Notes: generated by a model not told the origin, from the letters alone. A stretch of DNA of 64,000 nt from Ziziphus jujuba (GCF_031755915.1 NC_083383.1:3600001-3664000), one strand, 5' to 3'; counted from the stretch's first letter, positions 1-13,085 are shown. Translations and numbers: made by a program.

Positions 1-3000
1 ACAAAATTTAAATTTAAATATGAATTTTATAAATAAAAAATTAATAAAATTTATGTATGTTTTATAAATTTATAAATAAAAATAATAACAGAGATTAAAC
101 AAAGTTTTATATAACAAAATTTATAAATAAGCTTATTCAGTTATAAGAAAATTAATAAAATTTATGCATGTTTTATAAATTTATAAATAAAATTAATAAA
201 AGTGATAAAAAAAAAGTTATATGTAACAAACTTTATAAATAAGCTTATTCAGTTTTTAAAATTTATAAATTTATAAATTTATAAATAAACTTATTTAGTT
301 CTTACCATAACCTCTTATAGAGCTTTTTGGATCTTATTGTAGAAATTTTTAAATCCGCTACTCCATCTTAGAGGATCTTGCATGGAATTAATTTTTTAGA
401 CCGCTAGTTTAGCGTTTGAAGAACATAGTATATAACTATATATCCACTAGTTTATAATTAATTTATTAAATAATAATATCTATCCACGTTTTTAGCGAAA
501 ATAGATCTGTGAAGGCCATGGTACAGACAGAGAAGAAAAGAGAGAGAGAATGCGGAAAAAAATTGCTTATTTTCCAAAAAATGATATGTGTATATATATT
601 ATTATTATTATTATTATTAAATGTGCAATTACATATTTTCAATATTCTTTATACACTTTTTTAATATTTTATATATTGTTATTTATTGTTATAGTTTTTC
701 TTTTTTTCAATTTTTAATTTTTTTTCCTTTAATATCTAGAAATAAAAAAAAATTATCTAGAAATAAAAAAAAAATTGTTTTTTAAAATAATCTTGCAATA
801 ATCAGATTAGGTTTGAGAGAAGAAAAAAAATATTTTTAAATATTTTATTATATTATATGTTTCTCAAAAATTATATTTTTGTTTTAAAAATATAAAATAA
901 CTCATTTATCCTTTGATCATTGACTTTAATCGAAGAAAATATGTAGTTGAAATATTGGAAAATCGAGAGATTAAAATTGAATAGAACAAACTTAAAAAAC
1001 TGTAGTTGAAATTTTTCCTAAAATAAACGAATAAAATAGATGGATAAGACTGGAATTGTGACTTGTGATTTGTAATAGTATAGCTTACTGTTCATTTTAT
1101 GACTTTATCATTCTTTTTCTTTTTTCAGCTGGTTTTTAAAATAAAAATAATGACAAAAGTGTTTGACTTACAGACTCTACGCATTAAAGAAATAAAACCT
1201 AACTTATCTTTTAAGTGCTCTTACTTGTATAATAATAATTATAGGTTTCAAGGGTTGAATAAAGGAATATGATGTTGGTTCATTATATGCAGTTTGGCAC
1301 CTTGGTAGAATCACAGATTTTACTCTAAAATTACGAGCCAAATTGATATATAATATATTAGCAACTAATTAATCTTTATTGCAATGTTAATATCTCTAAA
1401 TCGACACAATTTTTAACTTAGAAATAAGCGCATGAAAATTGATTATATACTTTAGATTCATGAATGACAAAATGTATTCATCGAAAGATCATATATTCTA
1501 ATATACCTTTTTACTAGACGTATCAAATGAAAGTAAGATCATCATTCTCAACAAGGACAACAACAATATTAAAGTGCGACTATACTCATGTAACAATGAA
1601 GTGTTTTATTGATTTGCATATGGTTTCATCAAATTTTATACACTAATTTTATTTATTTTTTAACAACTAAAATTTGCCATATCACTTTGACATTTTATGC
1701 AAACTTAGAAATTAATTAAAATGTTACAATAAGACTTTAATTAACACGAAACACAATGTTATACATGGCTCTCCAATTCTATTAAAAATTTTAAAGGAAA
1801 AACTTGGCATCGATGGTGATGTGTCCGTTACATAAAATAAGCAAGATCGCTATATTTTATTTGCGTACAATGCTTCTGCTACTACTGAGTTTGGAGAAAC
1901 CACCATCTACTGTATATTTAATTAAATTTATTTAATATGTATGGTTCAGAGTAGTCAAATAAATAAATATTAAATTATTTTTCATACATCCTTGCTACTC
2001 GGAAGCTGGAATTAGTCCTTTTGTTCCCCTTTTCTCTTTAATCATGGAAGACAATTTAAATTATTTCTTGCTTTCCATGAAACTATATATAATAAATTAA
2101 TCTTTACTTCCCGAAAACAGAAAAAATGGAAAGTTTGACATATTCTTGATATAATAATATTTTTGCATAATTATATATATAATATTAGACGACAATGAGT
2201 AGAGTCTTTGACTTCTAAGGTGTTATAATTAATTTACCAACTATATATAAAAAATAATATAATCATGCCAATTAATTCTTTAAGATGATAAGCTTATCCT
2301 TCTGTTATAAAATTAACTTGCAAAACTAAGATAACTATATTCCTAAATAATGCGTAAGGAGTAGAGCTTAAGTCCTTATCATTGTTTTAATTATGCCTTT
2401 TCTTGTAATATTGGTGGCAACCAACCTGTCTCTTTTTGTTAATATATATTAAAACATAAAAGATATTATATTACATGGATAAATTTAACTAAAGCACTTT
2501 AACAACTTTCCCAGTAAAATGTGAACCACGATAATAGTCAATCTTTACTGAGGACTTAGAGTTTACCTCTTTTGCCTATATTGGTCTGAAAGTCAAACCT
2601 TTAGATGGACGATAGAGTTTCAAGAAAATCAGACGGTTGTAAATTCCACCAGTTCAGATCAACCCCAGTGAGTAGGAAACACATAAAGCACATTTTCAGA
2701 CTGTTGAAATTGCTTGACAAAAGATGATAACGATGGTTCTGTGCAAAGAGGGATACGTGGCTGAATATCGATGGGTCACGTGGTTTGAGCAGGGTGGCTA
2801 AGTCCCAAACCATGAATCAGTTGGTAGTTTAATGAAGAAAGAACGACCTGTTGTTTTTCTTAAAAAAAGAAAAAAATATATATATATACAAAACAAAACG
2901 ACAGAAGGAGCTGTCCAATCATCATCCATGTAGCTTTTGTTAATCCTGAAAGGGTGCAAAACACCAGACAAAACCCTAACCCCATATGTTAACTCAGATC

Positions 3001-5074
3001 CTATTATCCTATATTCCAAATCGTGCGTGCCGACGAGTGCATTGATTCATTGAAGCCAAACTCAAAAGCCAGAGAGAGCTCTCTCCATTGAGGAATAAAA
3101 TCAGATTTTCAGGGCCTTTTCAAATTCTTCTGTCTAGATATTATTCCCTACATTATGCTAATTTTACAATTATAACATTTTACCTCTATTACATATATAT
3201 ATTATTTTGGGTGGCGGGGTGGGAATTTTTAGAGTTTATATTCTTGAAAGGTCGTGCATTGGCCGGTGCGTTTTCCAAAGAACAACGAAGACCTTATCGA
3301 ACTTTCTTCGAAGAGATATATCATAAAAAAAAAATTTGCAAAAAATTGTCTCCATCCGACGCGTGGAAACGTAGCGCGAGAATCGGCGGAATCTCGGGTA
3401 CAAAGGGGACAGTTGTGTACGTGTTTATGGCTTTGTTCAGGTAACCGAGTATATTACCTTCACGCTTTGAAAGCCAAAGTCCAGAGTTTTGAGGTTCTCT
3501 AATTAATCTTAACTAAGATAACACGATCTTACAGCTGGGTTTGCATTGTCACAGATTTAATGCTTATCAGGGAATTTCTTGGTTATATATATATATTATA
3601 TATATTTTTTTCATAGAGAACTTTTAGCCTGATTTTGGTTTATTGGAGCTAATTTACTGTCACTCACCTACCTTGGGAAAAAAAATATATATATATATAA
3701 TTTTTGATTAATCATTACAAAATGGTAATACCATGTTGATAAAATCGTGATAAATGTTTCATGGATGATAACAAATCCTCCCTTTTAGCTGTATAAAAAT
3801 ATTTAAGTGATCAGATAACCATTAATTTTCTTAGAGATAAAATACACGTAAATTAATATCAAAGATATAAAAAATGTAGGAAGGATTCATATCTTTTATG
3901 CGAATGTGTATAAATTACTCAATTACGTAGTTAGAAGTAGCTATGGAAAGAGATAATAATACTACATGAATTCAATATAAGAAAAGTTTTGAATTGTTTC
4001 ATGGAAGTCTAGCACGATGCAGTAGCATGGTTTGTGGTTTAGAGAGCTCGCACGAGGTTGATGTCTATTTAATGTATATAACAAGATAACGTATCATCTA
4101 TACATGCTGCGATGGAAGATGGTATACATTTAAAGCTGACCCGATTGATAAATGCAAATTAAGGATTGGTTTAGTAAAATGACAGTGATGAAGTTGTTCT
4201 TCAATGTCGGAAATTAAAGTACAACGAGTACTGCAAATATTTTAGTGTTTTTGAAACAATCAACAGGAATAAAGAAATTGTGGAGATAGATGGATAGAGT
4301 GCTGGTTTGGACAAAAATGAATTGGAGGAGTTTGACCTTCTTTTCATCTTTTGCTATTAGGATAACAAATTGTGGAGATGGATGAGCTGTAAACAGATTA
4401 ATGTTTTGGAATTAAATTGTGTAATGGTAGATGGTACTATGGACTATGTATGGAGATCAAAGTGAGGTTAAAGCAGAGGGAAACATTTGTTAGGTTTAAT
4501 TAACCATCGGAGGAGACAAAGAACGAGTTTTGCTCTTACCTTGTCAGATTTTTAGTGCCTTAAAAGAATGCCAGACTCATCCGCACGATGTGGCCGTCCT
4601 TTGGAATATGCAGCATTTAATTTTTTTATTATGCGAACAGAATTCCACCTGCTTATTATATTAAAGAAGACCCTTCACGTTCTCACAATTTCAAAATGTT
4701 AAAGAGTTTTTCCATTCACGCATGCTTTTATTCTCATACAGAGTCTTTAACATAATCACCATCAGTACTAATTAATCATAGTTCTGTGACCTATCGATGA
4801 TTGCTCTTAGACCCTTTTTGTCATTCTGGTGGGCAATTTTAGCAGGTCTAAATGTGTTTAAAAGGCCTTTGAAAGCTCTGTATTATTTTATTTCATCATT
4901 GCATGAATTTGGCCACCTTATGAGTTGTACTTTGCCTGGTTTTGGCCCCACGGTGGACTCCTCCTGAGATGAGTTACAGAGAGGACCTACCCCATCAACA
5001 ATGATTAGGAATTAAGAATTGTGTACACAAATGAAGTCAATCGTACTAGTAACATTCTTTTCAAGGGTGTGGGG
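1..5074. other. AT-rich intergenic region upstream of the RSL gene
   Basis: No convincing coding region was found on either strand. The short open frames (for example near 2601-2813 on the minus strand and 3088-3502 on the plus strand) have low-complexity or unfamiliar translations, no recognisable domain and no consistent splice chain. The stretch holds simple repeats, such as an ATT run near 598-620 and several TA runs, plus a tandem duplication at its left end that is listed separately. The last few hundred bases probably contain the promoter of the bHLH gene. No RNA gene was recognised. Confidence 0.6.
38..302. repeat. Tandem AT-rich duplication, about 110 bp, two copies plus a partial third
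   Basis: The block starting near 38 (attaataaaatttatgtatg, ending in aagcttattcag) recurs from about 149 with a few substitutions. A shorter third piece ending aaacttatttagtt follows at about 257-302. Each copy contains TTTATAAATTTATAAATAA followed by the AAGCTTATTCAG tail. Function is unknown and no coding capacity is seen. Confidence 0.7.
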
Positions 5075-5082
5075 TATAAATA
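5075..5082 (+). promoter_or_regulatory. Probable TATA box of the RSL gene
   Basis: TATAAATA lies 118-125 bases upstream of the ATG at 5200. This predicts a transcription start near 5105-5110 and a 5' UTR of about 90 bases. The sequence is a strong match to the plant TATA consensus and is the best candidate upstream of this gene. The transcription start itself is inferred. Confidence 0.6.
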
Positions 5083-5199
5083 ATTCTGGCTTTTGGTCCT
5101 CCTTAGGCCAATTCAGCTTCTTCTAATAGCAGCACTTGACAAAAAAACAGAAAATAGCCTTTTCTTTCTCCACAGACTTATTTACTTACACAGGAATTA

Positions 5200-6748
5200 A
5201 TGGAGTTTCTTGGAGCTTTTCCTGATGGAGAGTGGGACTCCCTTGGCAAGATGTTTTCAACCGAAGAGCTCGAATTCATGCCGCATTTTCTTGGTCAGTT
5301 TTCATTTCCTCTCGACCACAATGAGGGATTAAACTTGGGTCCGTCCACATTTTGTCCGAATTCTGAAGCTACCATGGGCTTGGATGGGGTTAACGAGAGC
5401 TTGTTTCATTCTTTAGACTCTTTCAACTCTAACATGCACTATATTTCCCAAGAAAGTAGTTTTAGCAGCTGTGCCACTCCGACCCAGAGGAGTTACAACT
5501 TTAGCGATTCTTATCAAATTCCAGTAATAGATAACATTTCCATGGATGTGTGTATGATGGATGAGACCAATGTTGGCTCATATATCCCTGCTTTTACTGA
5601 CATTGTAATGGGAGAAACTGTCTGCATTAAGCAATATGATGGCAGTCCTGACCAGACTGTTTCCGTAAACGAATTGCAGCTCAAAAGGAAGTATGATGTA
5701 TGCACAGGAGCTGAAGATAAAAGCATTGACACTGACTCAACACCTCAGAATCTGAAGAAGAAACCCCGGGTTTCACGAAAGGTAAGTCATCCCAGAAGTG
5801 GTTTCAAATTTGACTTGAATTTGTGATCTTTCGTGTCAGCTACATGAGCAATGGATTTTCCTTGTGATTGAGTTTCTAAAATGTCATTGATTTGGATATT
5901 AAATACAGGTGCCAAAGAGTAAGAAAAGAGCAGGGTCAAAGAAGCGGCAAAAACAGGCTTCAAATGGGAAAGATGAAGAAAGCAACACACAAAGCACTAG
6001 CAGTTACAGCTCAGAGGATGATAATGCTTCTCTGGAATCTAACGGAGGATTAACTTCCGACACCAAGCCATCAGCTGCCGTTAACTTGAATGGCAAGACC
6101 AGAGCCAGTAGAGGTTCTGCTACCGATCCCCAAAGCCTCTATGCAAGGGTAATAACTCAAGCCCAGCTTGCTTTGCCACAAGATGTATACGTAGTTCGTT
6201 TTTTTTCTTTCTTCCCCACCCCCACCCCCCTCTCTCTTTTTATTTTTTTTTATTTTTTTGGTTTTATCGTGAATTAACTCCTTGTTGATCTAATTTTGCA
6301 GAAAAGAAGGGAGAGGATAAATGAGAGACTGAGGATTTTACAGAACCTTGTTCCCAACGGCACAAAGGTCAGTGACATCACATTATTACTATTGTCATCC
6401 ATCCATATTTTAATAATTAAGCAGCTGTGGAAAATCAAGTTCTTGTGCCTGATGGTCTCGTCCATATATGGTATGGCACAGGTGGATATCAGCACAATGC
6501 TTGAAGAGGCAGTCCATTATGTTAAGTTTATGCAGCTTCAGATCAAGGTGAGGACAGAATGCTGTGCTCTTTTTCTATATTATCATAATTCAAAGTGGTA
6601 TTTTAAGTAGAAAAATATATCCATTAACAGTCGTTTTCTTTCTTTGTATGTGTAGCTTTTGAGCTCCGAGGACCTGTGGATGTATGCTCCTATTGCTTAC
6701 AACGGTGTGGATATCGGTTTCAACCAGAAGATTTCGCCACTTCTATGA
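5200..6748 (+). CDS. RSL4: Class II RSL bHLH transcription factor (RSL4-like)
   Basis: Five exons join in frame: 5200-5781, 5909-6148, 6302-6367, 6482-6547 and 6656-6748 (TGA), giving 348 aa. All introns have GT/AG ends. The bHLH domain near residues 270-325 contains the basic/helix 1 stretch [20 protein letters not shown] and the helix 2 stretch [20 protein letters not shown]. The C-terminal [17 protein letters not shown] is the signature of the RHD6/RSL subfamily. A basic [20 protein letters not shown] segment and an acidic-serine linker precede the bHLH domain, and the N-terminal 190 residues are poorly conserved. Family members are nuclear regulators of root-hair outgrowth. RSL4 rather than RSL2 is suggested by synteny with ACA1 and SAT32 in this window. 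The protein is longer than Arabidopsis RSL4, mainly through its N-terminus. The ATG follows a TATA box by about 120 bases. The Helitron block starts only about 300 bases after the stop codon and points towards this gene. Confidence 0.95.
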
Positions 6749-6813
6749 CACCTCTCAGAACGGAGCTATTGTATTTTTTATTCTTTTTCTTATGTCAGCG
6801 ACTGTAAAAAAGT

Positions 6814-6834
6814 GGGGGGGGGGGGGGGGGGGGG
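6814..6834 (+). repeat. Poly(G) tract of 21 bases
   Basis: An uninterrupted run of G lies 66 bases after the RSL stop codon, probably inside the 3' UTR. Such tracts can form quadruplexes and are also prone to sequencing error, so the exact length is unsure. Confidence 0.8.
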
Positions 6835-7050
6835 AAATTGCCATATATATCGTGGTTTGGATTAAAATTTGAATGTTTAATAGCTTTTAAGTAATATGGA
6901 AAAGTTTGAATAAAAAAATTGTTAAATTAGTTTTTTTAATTAACATTTTTCAATTTGTTTAGAAGGATTTAATCTTAAATTATTAACAAACATAAAGAAA
7001 TTAATCATTTTATCCCAAGTTTTTCATAAATTTAATATCTAAATCGCATC

Positions 7051-7083
7051 ATAAAATATCCGGTGTATGGATGTCCGATGTAT
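7051..7083 (-). repeat. 33-bp tag, copy 1 (3' side of the helicase gene)
   Basis: ATAAAATATCC, then GGTGTATGG and ATGTCCGATGTAT. It matches 14441-14473 at 31 of 33 positions in the same orientation. It sits about 160 bases beyond the helicase stop codon. It may be part of the Helitron 3' end or an independent repeat. Sequence beyond it on both sides is not shared. Confidence 0.75.
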
Positions 7084-7241
7084 CATATATGTTCTAATGG
7101 AATTGACCTCAATCCCTAAAAAAACAAAACAATCATATATGTTCAAAAGCATGATTTCAAATATATAAAAAATGACCAGAAAATTTAAAATAAATAAATA
7201 AATAAAAATAACATCAATAATATAAGTAACATACATTGAGC

Positions 7242-10200
7242 TTACCTATTTGAAGAATTTACTAAACTCAACAATTCATGAAATACAACATTTTTGGTCA
7301 ATGTATAATCTAATTCATCTATTGAAGGCATAATATTCAAAATTTTTATACATTGTCCCATCTTTGCTCTAGATAAAGCCACATATAACTGACCATGAGA
7401 AAAAACTGGTTCCGGTAAATATACACCAACATAGTCTAATGTTTGTCCTTGAGCTTTATTAATTGTCATTGCAAAACATAATCGTATTGAAAATTGTTTA
7501 CGTTTAAAATGTAAGACATCTTTTACATTCTCTATTGGCATGAATGGAATTCTAGGTAAGAAAACTCTTTTTCCTCGATATTCTCCAACACTAATTTCAG
7601 CATCTATCACATTTTGATCAAATCTACGACAAATTAATCTTGTTCCATTGCATATCCCTTCAGAAGGATTAATATTCCTTAATAGTATAACTGGACAATT
7701 TACTTTTAATCTTAATTCATGTGGAAGAAATCCATTAGGCACTAACATATTCAAGAAATCTTCATGAATATCTTGTTGATTTTTATCTAAACATTCATCA
7801 TAACTATAATATGTTATTGTATCACCTACAAATCTATTTATTAAGACATTATTAATTTGATCCACATAATCATTTTTAGGTGTTAAAATAGCTCTATTTA
7901 TCATAAAATCTAAGTTTTCAGCATACTTTTCAATTTCAAGAAATACATGTTTAATTAAGTTATCCAATGCATCTTCTTTATCAACATTTGGAACAATCAT
8001 TTGACATGGCAATTTAATATAATCATCATGAATATATTCTTCAACTCCATCACCAATGCGTAGCAAATATTGACTAAATAAAGGATCAAATTGAGCTCGA
8101 ATATTTTGACTTAATTTTATTTTATGTAATTTTGGCCATATATATGAATTAACTAAAGATGTATTTATAACTTCTTCTCTAGTACCTTTTGGAACTACAG
8201 GAAGAACTTGTCTAAAATCCCCACAAAAAACAACTACTTTACCACCAAATAACAAATCAAATTCATTTATATCTTGTAACATCTTATCTAATGATTCAAT
8301 TGCTTCCTTTTTTACCATCGGAGCTTCATCCCATACTATTAAACTTGCATCTTTCATAAGTTTCGCTAATCCTGATTGTTTACTAACATGACATGTATTA
8401 TGTTCTTCCATCACTAAAGGTATTTTAAACCTGGAATGAGCTGTTCTTTTACCAGGTAAAATGGAAGCTGCAACTCCTGAAGATGCTGTAGCAAGGGCAA
8501 TTAAACCTTTTGATCTAACAGCAGCAAGAATTGTTTTATATAAGAAAGTTTTTCCACTTCCACCAGGGCCATCAATGAAAAACAAACCAGGTACTTTAGA
8601 GAACACTTTATCTAATATTTGATCGTATGCATATTTTTGTTCAATATTTAAAGATTGTGCACATGCAATATCATCATCATTTATAACAATCGATAATTCC
8701 TCACTAATTTCTCTATTATCATCATGAATATCATTGTCATCAATGTCAAATTCCAAAAGATCATAATCAGCTAAAGTTTTTCCCATTGATTCCAGGATAA
8801 TGTTAATATGTCCTAAAACTTTTGATCTTTTAACTCTATCACTATAATTTAAATATTTAAAATCATCAGATAATGCTTTCTCATATTTAATCCATAAATC
8901 TCTCGGATTACTTGGACTACAATATACTAATAAAGTAGCAAATAACCTTCGTAAACTATAAGGCATTTGGTACAAAGATGCTTCCTCCAAGCATAACTCA
9001 AAACTATTATCAGATTCTAATAGACCATGCAACAAAGCTGCATCACGATATGATAAGCATTGAACACCATTTACACATTTAAGATCATCAAAAGATGTGG
9101 CTCCCCTAACATGATTTAATAATAATCTTAGATAATACCTCTCATGATCAAATGGATTCACATTTACAATTCTACCAACAACATCACACCGTTTGCGTAT
9201 ATTCCAAGTTTTAAATTGGGATGACCAAACATAATGTGCAGGAAACTCCCTATATAATAATTGTCTACTGTTTACATTTACACGATTCATAACAAAATAT
9301 TCAGTAAGCATAGTTTTTGCAAAGAAATCATTATTCACAACAGATTGTAAATTAACAGAATTCTTGAAACTCATCATTTGCTTATTTTCCAAATGAATTT
9401 GTAATGTCATTACATGTGGATGCATTTCATTTAAAGAAAAGCCATAAATTCTCCACATCGCTTCAGGCGGTGATATCCATCTAGCCGACTGAAAACTATG
9501 TATTTCATCAATATCTTCATCATTTTTAAATGACTTTATATTCATTGCAACTTTATCATGTCCTTTGTATATATATTTATATAAATATTTAACAGCCTTT
9601 ATTGTAGAACATATTTCAACATTTATGTGGCAGTCAAACTTTGCAAGCAGATAAGGATTGTAAGGAACCACCCATCGATTATCTAGAACAGATCCTCTAA
9701 CCTTAACTTTACAACCATCATCACGTCTTCTATACAATGGAAAAGAATTTTTCCCTAAAACAGTTTTTGATGTAAATGACATAGGAAATTTATTTTTACA
9801 AGTACCATCTTTTTTCATACATATGTTTTTAGGATTAAATTTTCCACAAGGTACATGCATCATGTGTTTTTTTACAGCAGAAAATAAATGTAAATTATCA
9901 TTCTTATTTGGTATTTCAGCACATACAATCTTATCAAATATATCGGGACATAGTAACTTTGAATTAGATTTTAAAATGATTAATATATGAGCATGTGGTA
10001 AACCTCTTTTTTGAAATTCAATTACATGTACATGTGCAGCTACTGGACCAAAAATTTCATCTTTAAAAAGATCTTTCTTCAACTCTTCTAATTTAGCTCT
10101 AAACACACGTGAAACTAAATCTGGTCTATTTTGTGCTTCCTCATTTTTTATCAATTCTTGTTTAATTTCTATCCAATTTGGATTGCATGTCATAGTCAGG

Positions 10201-12162
10201 AAAATATCTGGCTTTCCAAATATTTGAACTAAAGTCATTGCATCCATATACCTTCTACGCATATCTCTAGGACCACCGATAAAAGTAGAAGGCAATATAA
10301 TTCTTCGACCAACTTTTATGCCCCTAGTTTCTCCAACATCAACACTATCCATAATTCCTTGATACAATTCAGCACGAATTTCAGTTTGATTTTTTCTAAA
10401 ATAATCAAGCCTAGAAGTTTCTAATTTTACATACATATCTACAACAAATTGTTGCAAAAGACGTCCTATATGCAAAATCATCGAATCATTTAGTGATCTA
10501 ATTTGCAACTTATAAGAATAATACTCACGACATGAAACGCTATTTCTTTTCTTCTTCATTCCCATCACTGTAGAAAAATTGCAAAGAAGATAAGTTAGCA
10601 GGACTATTGAAAATATATATACATACATAAATTCTGTTGTTTAAAAAAAAAAAAAAATACACCTTCTGTTTCCTTATCAAGCATGTCTACAACAGAATCC
10701 ATTTCAGTCACATTGGTCAAAAATTGACCTTCACAATATGATTGTCTTTTTTTTTTGTTAATTTTTTTTATTCCTTGATGCCAACCAGCATCTCCAAAAG
10801 GAAATATCAAAGGATATTGTAATGCATCATAACAACCAAAATAGTATTCTATTTTATGACTATATCCAGCTTGATTATACACAACAATTTTACGATTTCT
10901 ATTTTCAGAATTCATATCTTCTATCCATATAGCAGCTACTTGAGATGCAGTGGGAAGATTATACACTCTCTGATCTAATCCGACATCAGATTTGATATGA
11001 ATAGAATAATTTTGTAAATTTTCAATATCTTTCAAGCTTCGAAAAAACTTTACATAAGGATTCACAGAAAGAATATTGGTTATTTTTTGTAGCAACATTA
11101 AATTCATTGAATTAGAACAGCGAAGACGATTTTCTAACTCATGTTCAGTGTCGTAAAAATATAATTGTAGATATGATGGTTGCTTATCCATAGGTAACAA
11201 TTCATTTATGTAATGATAGACCTGTCCTTGTACACGAAAAGTGTAAATACCTTTATTTCTCATACAAAGTTGTTTATCATATTTGACACCAAAAGAAGTG
11301 AAAGCAAATGTATTATTGTAGGTTCTAACATATTTTCTAAATTCTTTTGCTTCTTCAGCATCTAAAGTAAATAATTCATACAACTCAACAGGCATTTTAT
11401 TATGAACCAATAAAACTTCTCCATTTGAACAACAAAATTCCTTGGGTTCATATTGTAATATTTTAGCATTGCAATGATTACAAAATGTAGGATTTGATAG
11501 AACATGCACACTACTAACTATTTCTTTCAAAATGTTTTTTCGTTGCTTTCTTTTCTTACAAACACTTGTTCCTTTATTAGATATTAATGACTTATTTTCA
11601 ATTTGATTTTTCAAATGCGCATTAACTATGCCACTCTTAGTTACATATCCAATGGGTAAATTTTCTGCATCATTAATACCAACCTGATTTGATGAAGATC
11701 CTAAATATATAATTTTTAACACTTCATTATGTGCATTTCCTTCTTTGGTTTGTTGCTTATTAATTAGTTTTTTTTCCCTTTCGATTTTTTTGCATATCTT
11801 TCTCCTCTTTTTCTTAATTGTTCTTCCTTCTTATTAACTATTACTAAATTATCATTATCTTTTATATGCATACCATTTGTCTTGCTCTTTTTAGAATAAG
11901 TGTTTTCTATTCCTAAATTATCTTCTTTTCTTCTTCCTTCATCAACACCTATCATTGCTTCAGATGTATTTCCAATGTTATTACTGTGACATTCAACAAA
12001 TGAAGTTTTCAAAAATAAACGGTCTCGTCTAACATTTATGTTTAGTAATTCATTACGTAATAGCCTTTTCTCTCTTCGTTTTTTATTTTTTTCTTCTCTT
12101 TTAGCATTTGACATACTATCATATTTTTGTTGATCTTGTTTTTTTTTTTTCCATACTCTCAC
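7242..12162 (-). CDS. Helitron replication initiator/helicase (Rep-Hel), one frameshift
   Basis: The gene reads from 12162 down to 7242. Segment 12162-11764 encodes a lysine/arginine-rich N-terminus of 132 aa. Segment 11722-10663 encodes a Cys-rich zinc-binding region (CNHCNAKI then CC) and the Helitron-like N domain. A 95-bp intron (10568-10662, GT/AG) then joins in frame to 10567-7242. Together the last two segments give about 1460 aa. The rolling-circle Rep core is intact: HUH motif GLPHAHILIIL near 9990-10005 and the two-tyrosine motif YLYKYIYKG near 9556-9590. The SF1 Pif1-type helicase is also intact: Walker A GPGGSGKTFL near 8550, Walker B IVWDEAPM, GDFRQVLP, and the late motifs INKAQGQTLDYVGVYLP and YVALSRA. 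The first two segments are in different frames. The second frame stays open upstream through an A-rich stretch near 11770-11800, so one indel or an unseen splice separates them. The protein nicks, unwinds and transfers DNA during transposition. Confidence 0.9.
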
Positions 12163-12395
12163 CTATCAATGATAAATTAGAACTGAAAATATATACAAGC
12201 TTACCAAACTCTCTAATAAACAAAAGTGAGGCCAAATTTAAGCTATAGCAACAACGAACACCTAAAAAACAAAATGTTTACAGAGACATCAGCAAAGAAA
12301 TTTTTTTTTCTATTTTTTATTTAAAGAAAACCACACTTGCTAATTCTTTATTTAAAAAAAAAACACCTAAAAAGTGAGGCCAAATGTATAAATAC

Positions 12396-12689
12396 CTGAA
12401 TAACACAATCCTCAGGTTCTTTGTCATCACTGATAAAAAGAGTAGGGGGAGAGAAAAGCTGAAAAAAAAAATAGAAAAGAAAAAAAGCCAATGGCATTTA
12501 AATACTGAAAACCAAGGAAATAGGCTTTAAAATATTATAAATCAAAATCTTTACTTACATGGTAAGTCAAAGTCCTTTCCGAAGTACAATAATGAAGTCC
12601 AGAATTTTGTATAAAATACACCAACTCTATCCTTACCATATTGTAAGTCATCATAACCATAATGCATGCCATACCACAACCCCTGACAC
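12396..12689 (-). other. Exon-like fragments upstream of the helicase gene, possibly captured host sequence
   Basis: On the minus strand, 12689-12559 follows a ..CATACAG acceptor and ends before GTAAGT. It is open in two frames, one giving QGLWYGMHYGYDDLQYGKDR. A second piece, 12458-12396, lies between AG and GT and reads 21 codons including ISDDKEPEDCVIQ. The apparent intron between them is 100 bases. I do not recognise the protein. The reading phases of the two pieces do not join cleanly in the most protein-like frame, so they may instead be 5' UTR exons of the helicase transcript. A second copy lies at about 18947-19248. Confidence 0.35.
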
Positions 12690-13085
12690 CTGTATGGTAA
12701 AATAAAAAAAGAAGCATAAAATGTGGATCTCACCAGTATGGCAACTGTTGAAGATCAAATATGTGATGGAACATTCAAGGATTTTAATTAACGTAATAGA
12801 TAAAAGATAAAAGGCTAATGCAAAGCAATAGTTGGAGTAAGTCCAATCCATTATTTATTAACAAAAAAGTCCAGTCCATTTAACAGAAATTTATTTAATA
12901 TTTAAAGTGAAAAAATTTACTACATCTCACATATGATAAAATATTCAACAAAAATATTTATTTTTTTTAATTTACTTTGAAAATCATATATATATATATA
13001 TATTGTATGCACATATTTATATACACATCAAAACATAAATTATTTCTTCATTTTACATTTATTTTTTGATACATATTGGATCAAA
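12398..13085 (-). repeat. 0.69-kb repeat, copy A (5' side of the helicase gene)
   Basis: This segment is nearly identical to 18947-19649 over most of its length. Shared landmarks are AATAACACAATCCTCAGG, the exon-like block, GGAACATTCAAGGATTTT, a TA microsatellite, GTATGCACATATTTATATAC and a final ATTGGATCAAA. Copy A has about 40 bases (TTTAAAGTGAAAAAATTTAC...) where copy B has a satellite island. It lies upstream of the helicase gene just as copy B lies upstream of the RPA-like gene, so it may include a promoter or Helitron 5' end. Confidence 0.9.

Larger units (their letters stand above)
7051..13085 (-). mobile_element. Helitron unit 1, carrying the Rep/helicase gene
   Basis: This rolling-circle DNA transposon unit is defined by a Rep/helicase gene on the minus strand. 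It lies between a 33-bp tag on the low-coordinate (3') side and a segment of about 0.69 kb on the high-coordinate (5') side. Both flanks recur around the neighbouring RPA-like gene. Exact Helitron ends (5' TC, 3' hairpin plus CTRR) could not be fixed by eye, so the borders given are those of the shared sequences. One candidate 5' end on the minus strand is TCCAATAT preceded by A, at about 13081-13082. The unit is named from its encoded protein, which is diagnostic. Confidence 0.8.

Noticed and set aside
3088..3502. Overlapping open frames upstream of the RSL gene
   Set aside because: Compositionally skewed translations in two frames at once, with no family resemblance and no exon context.
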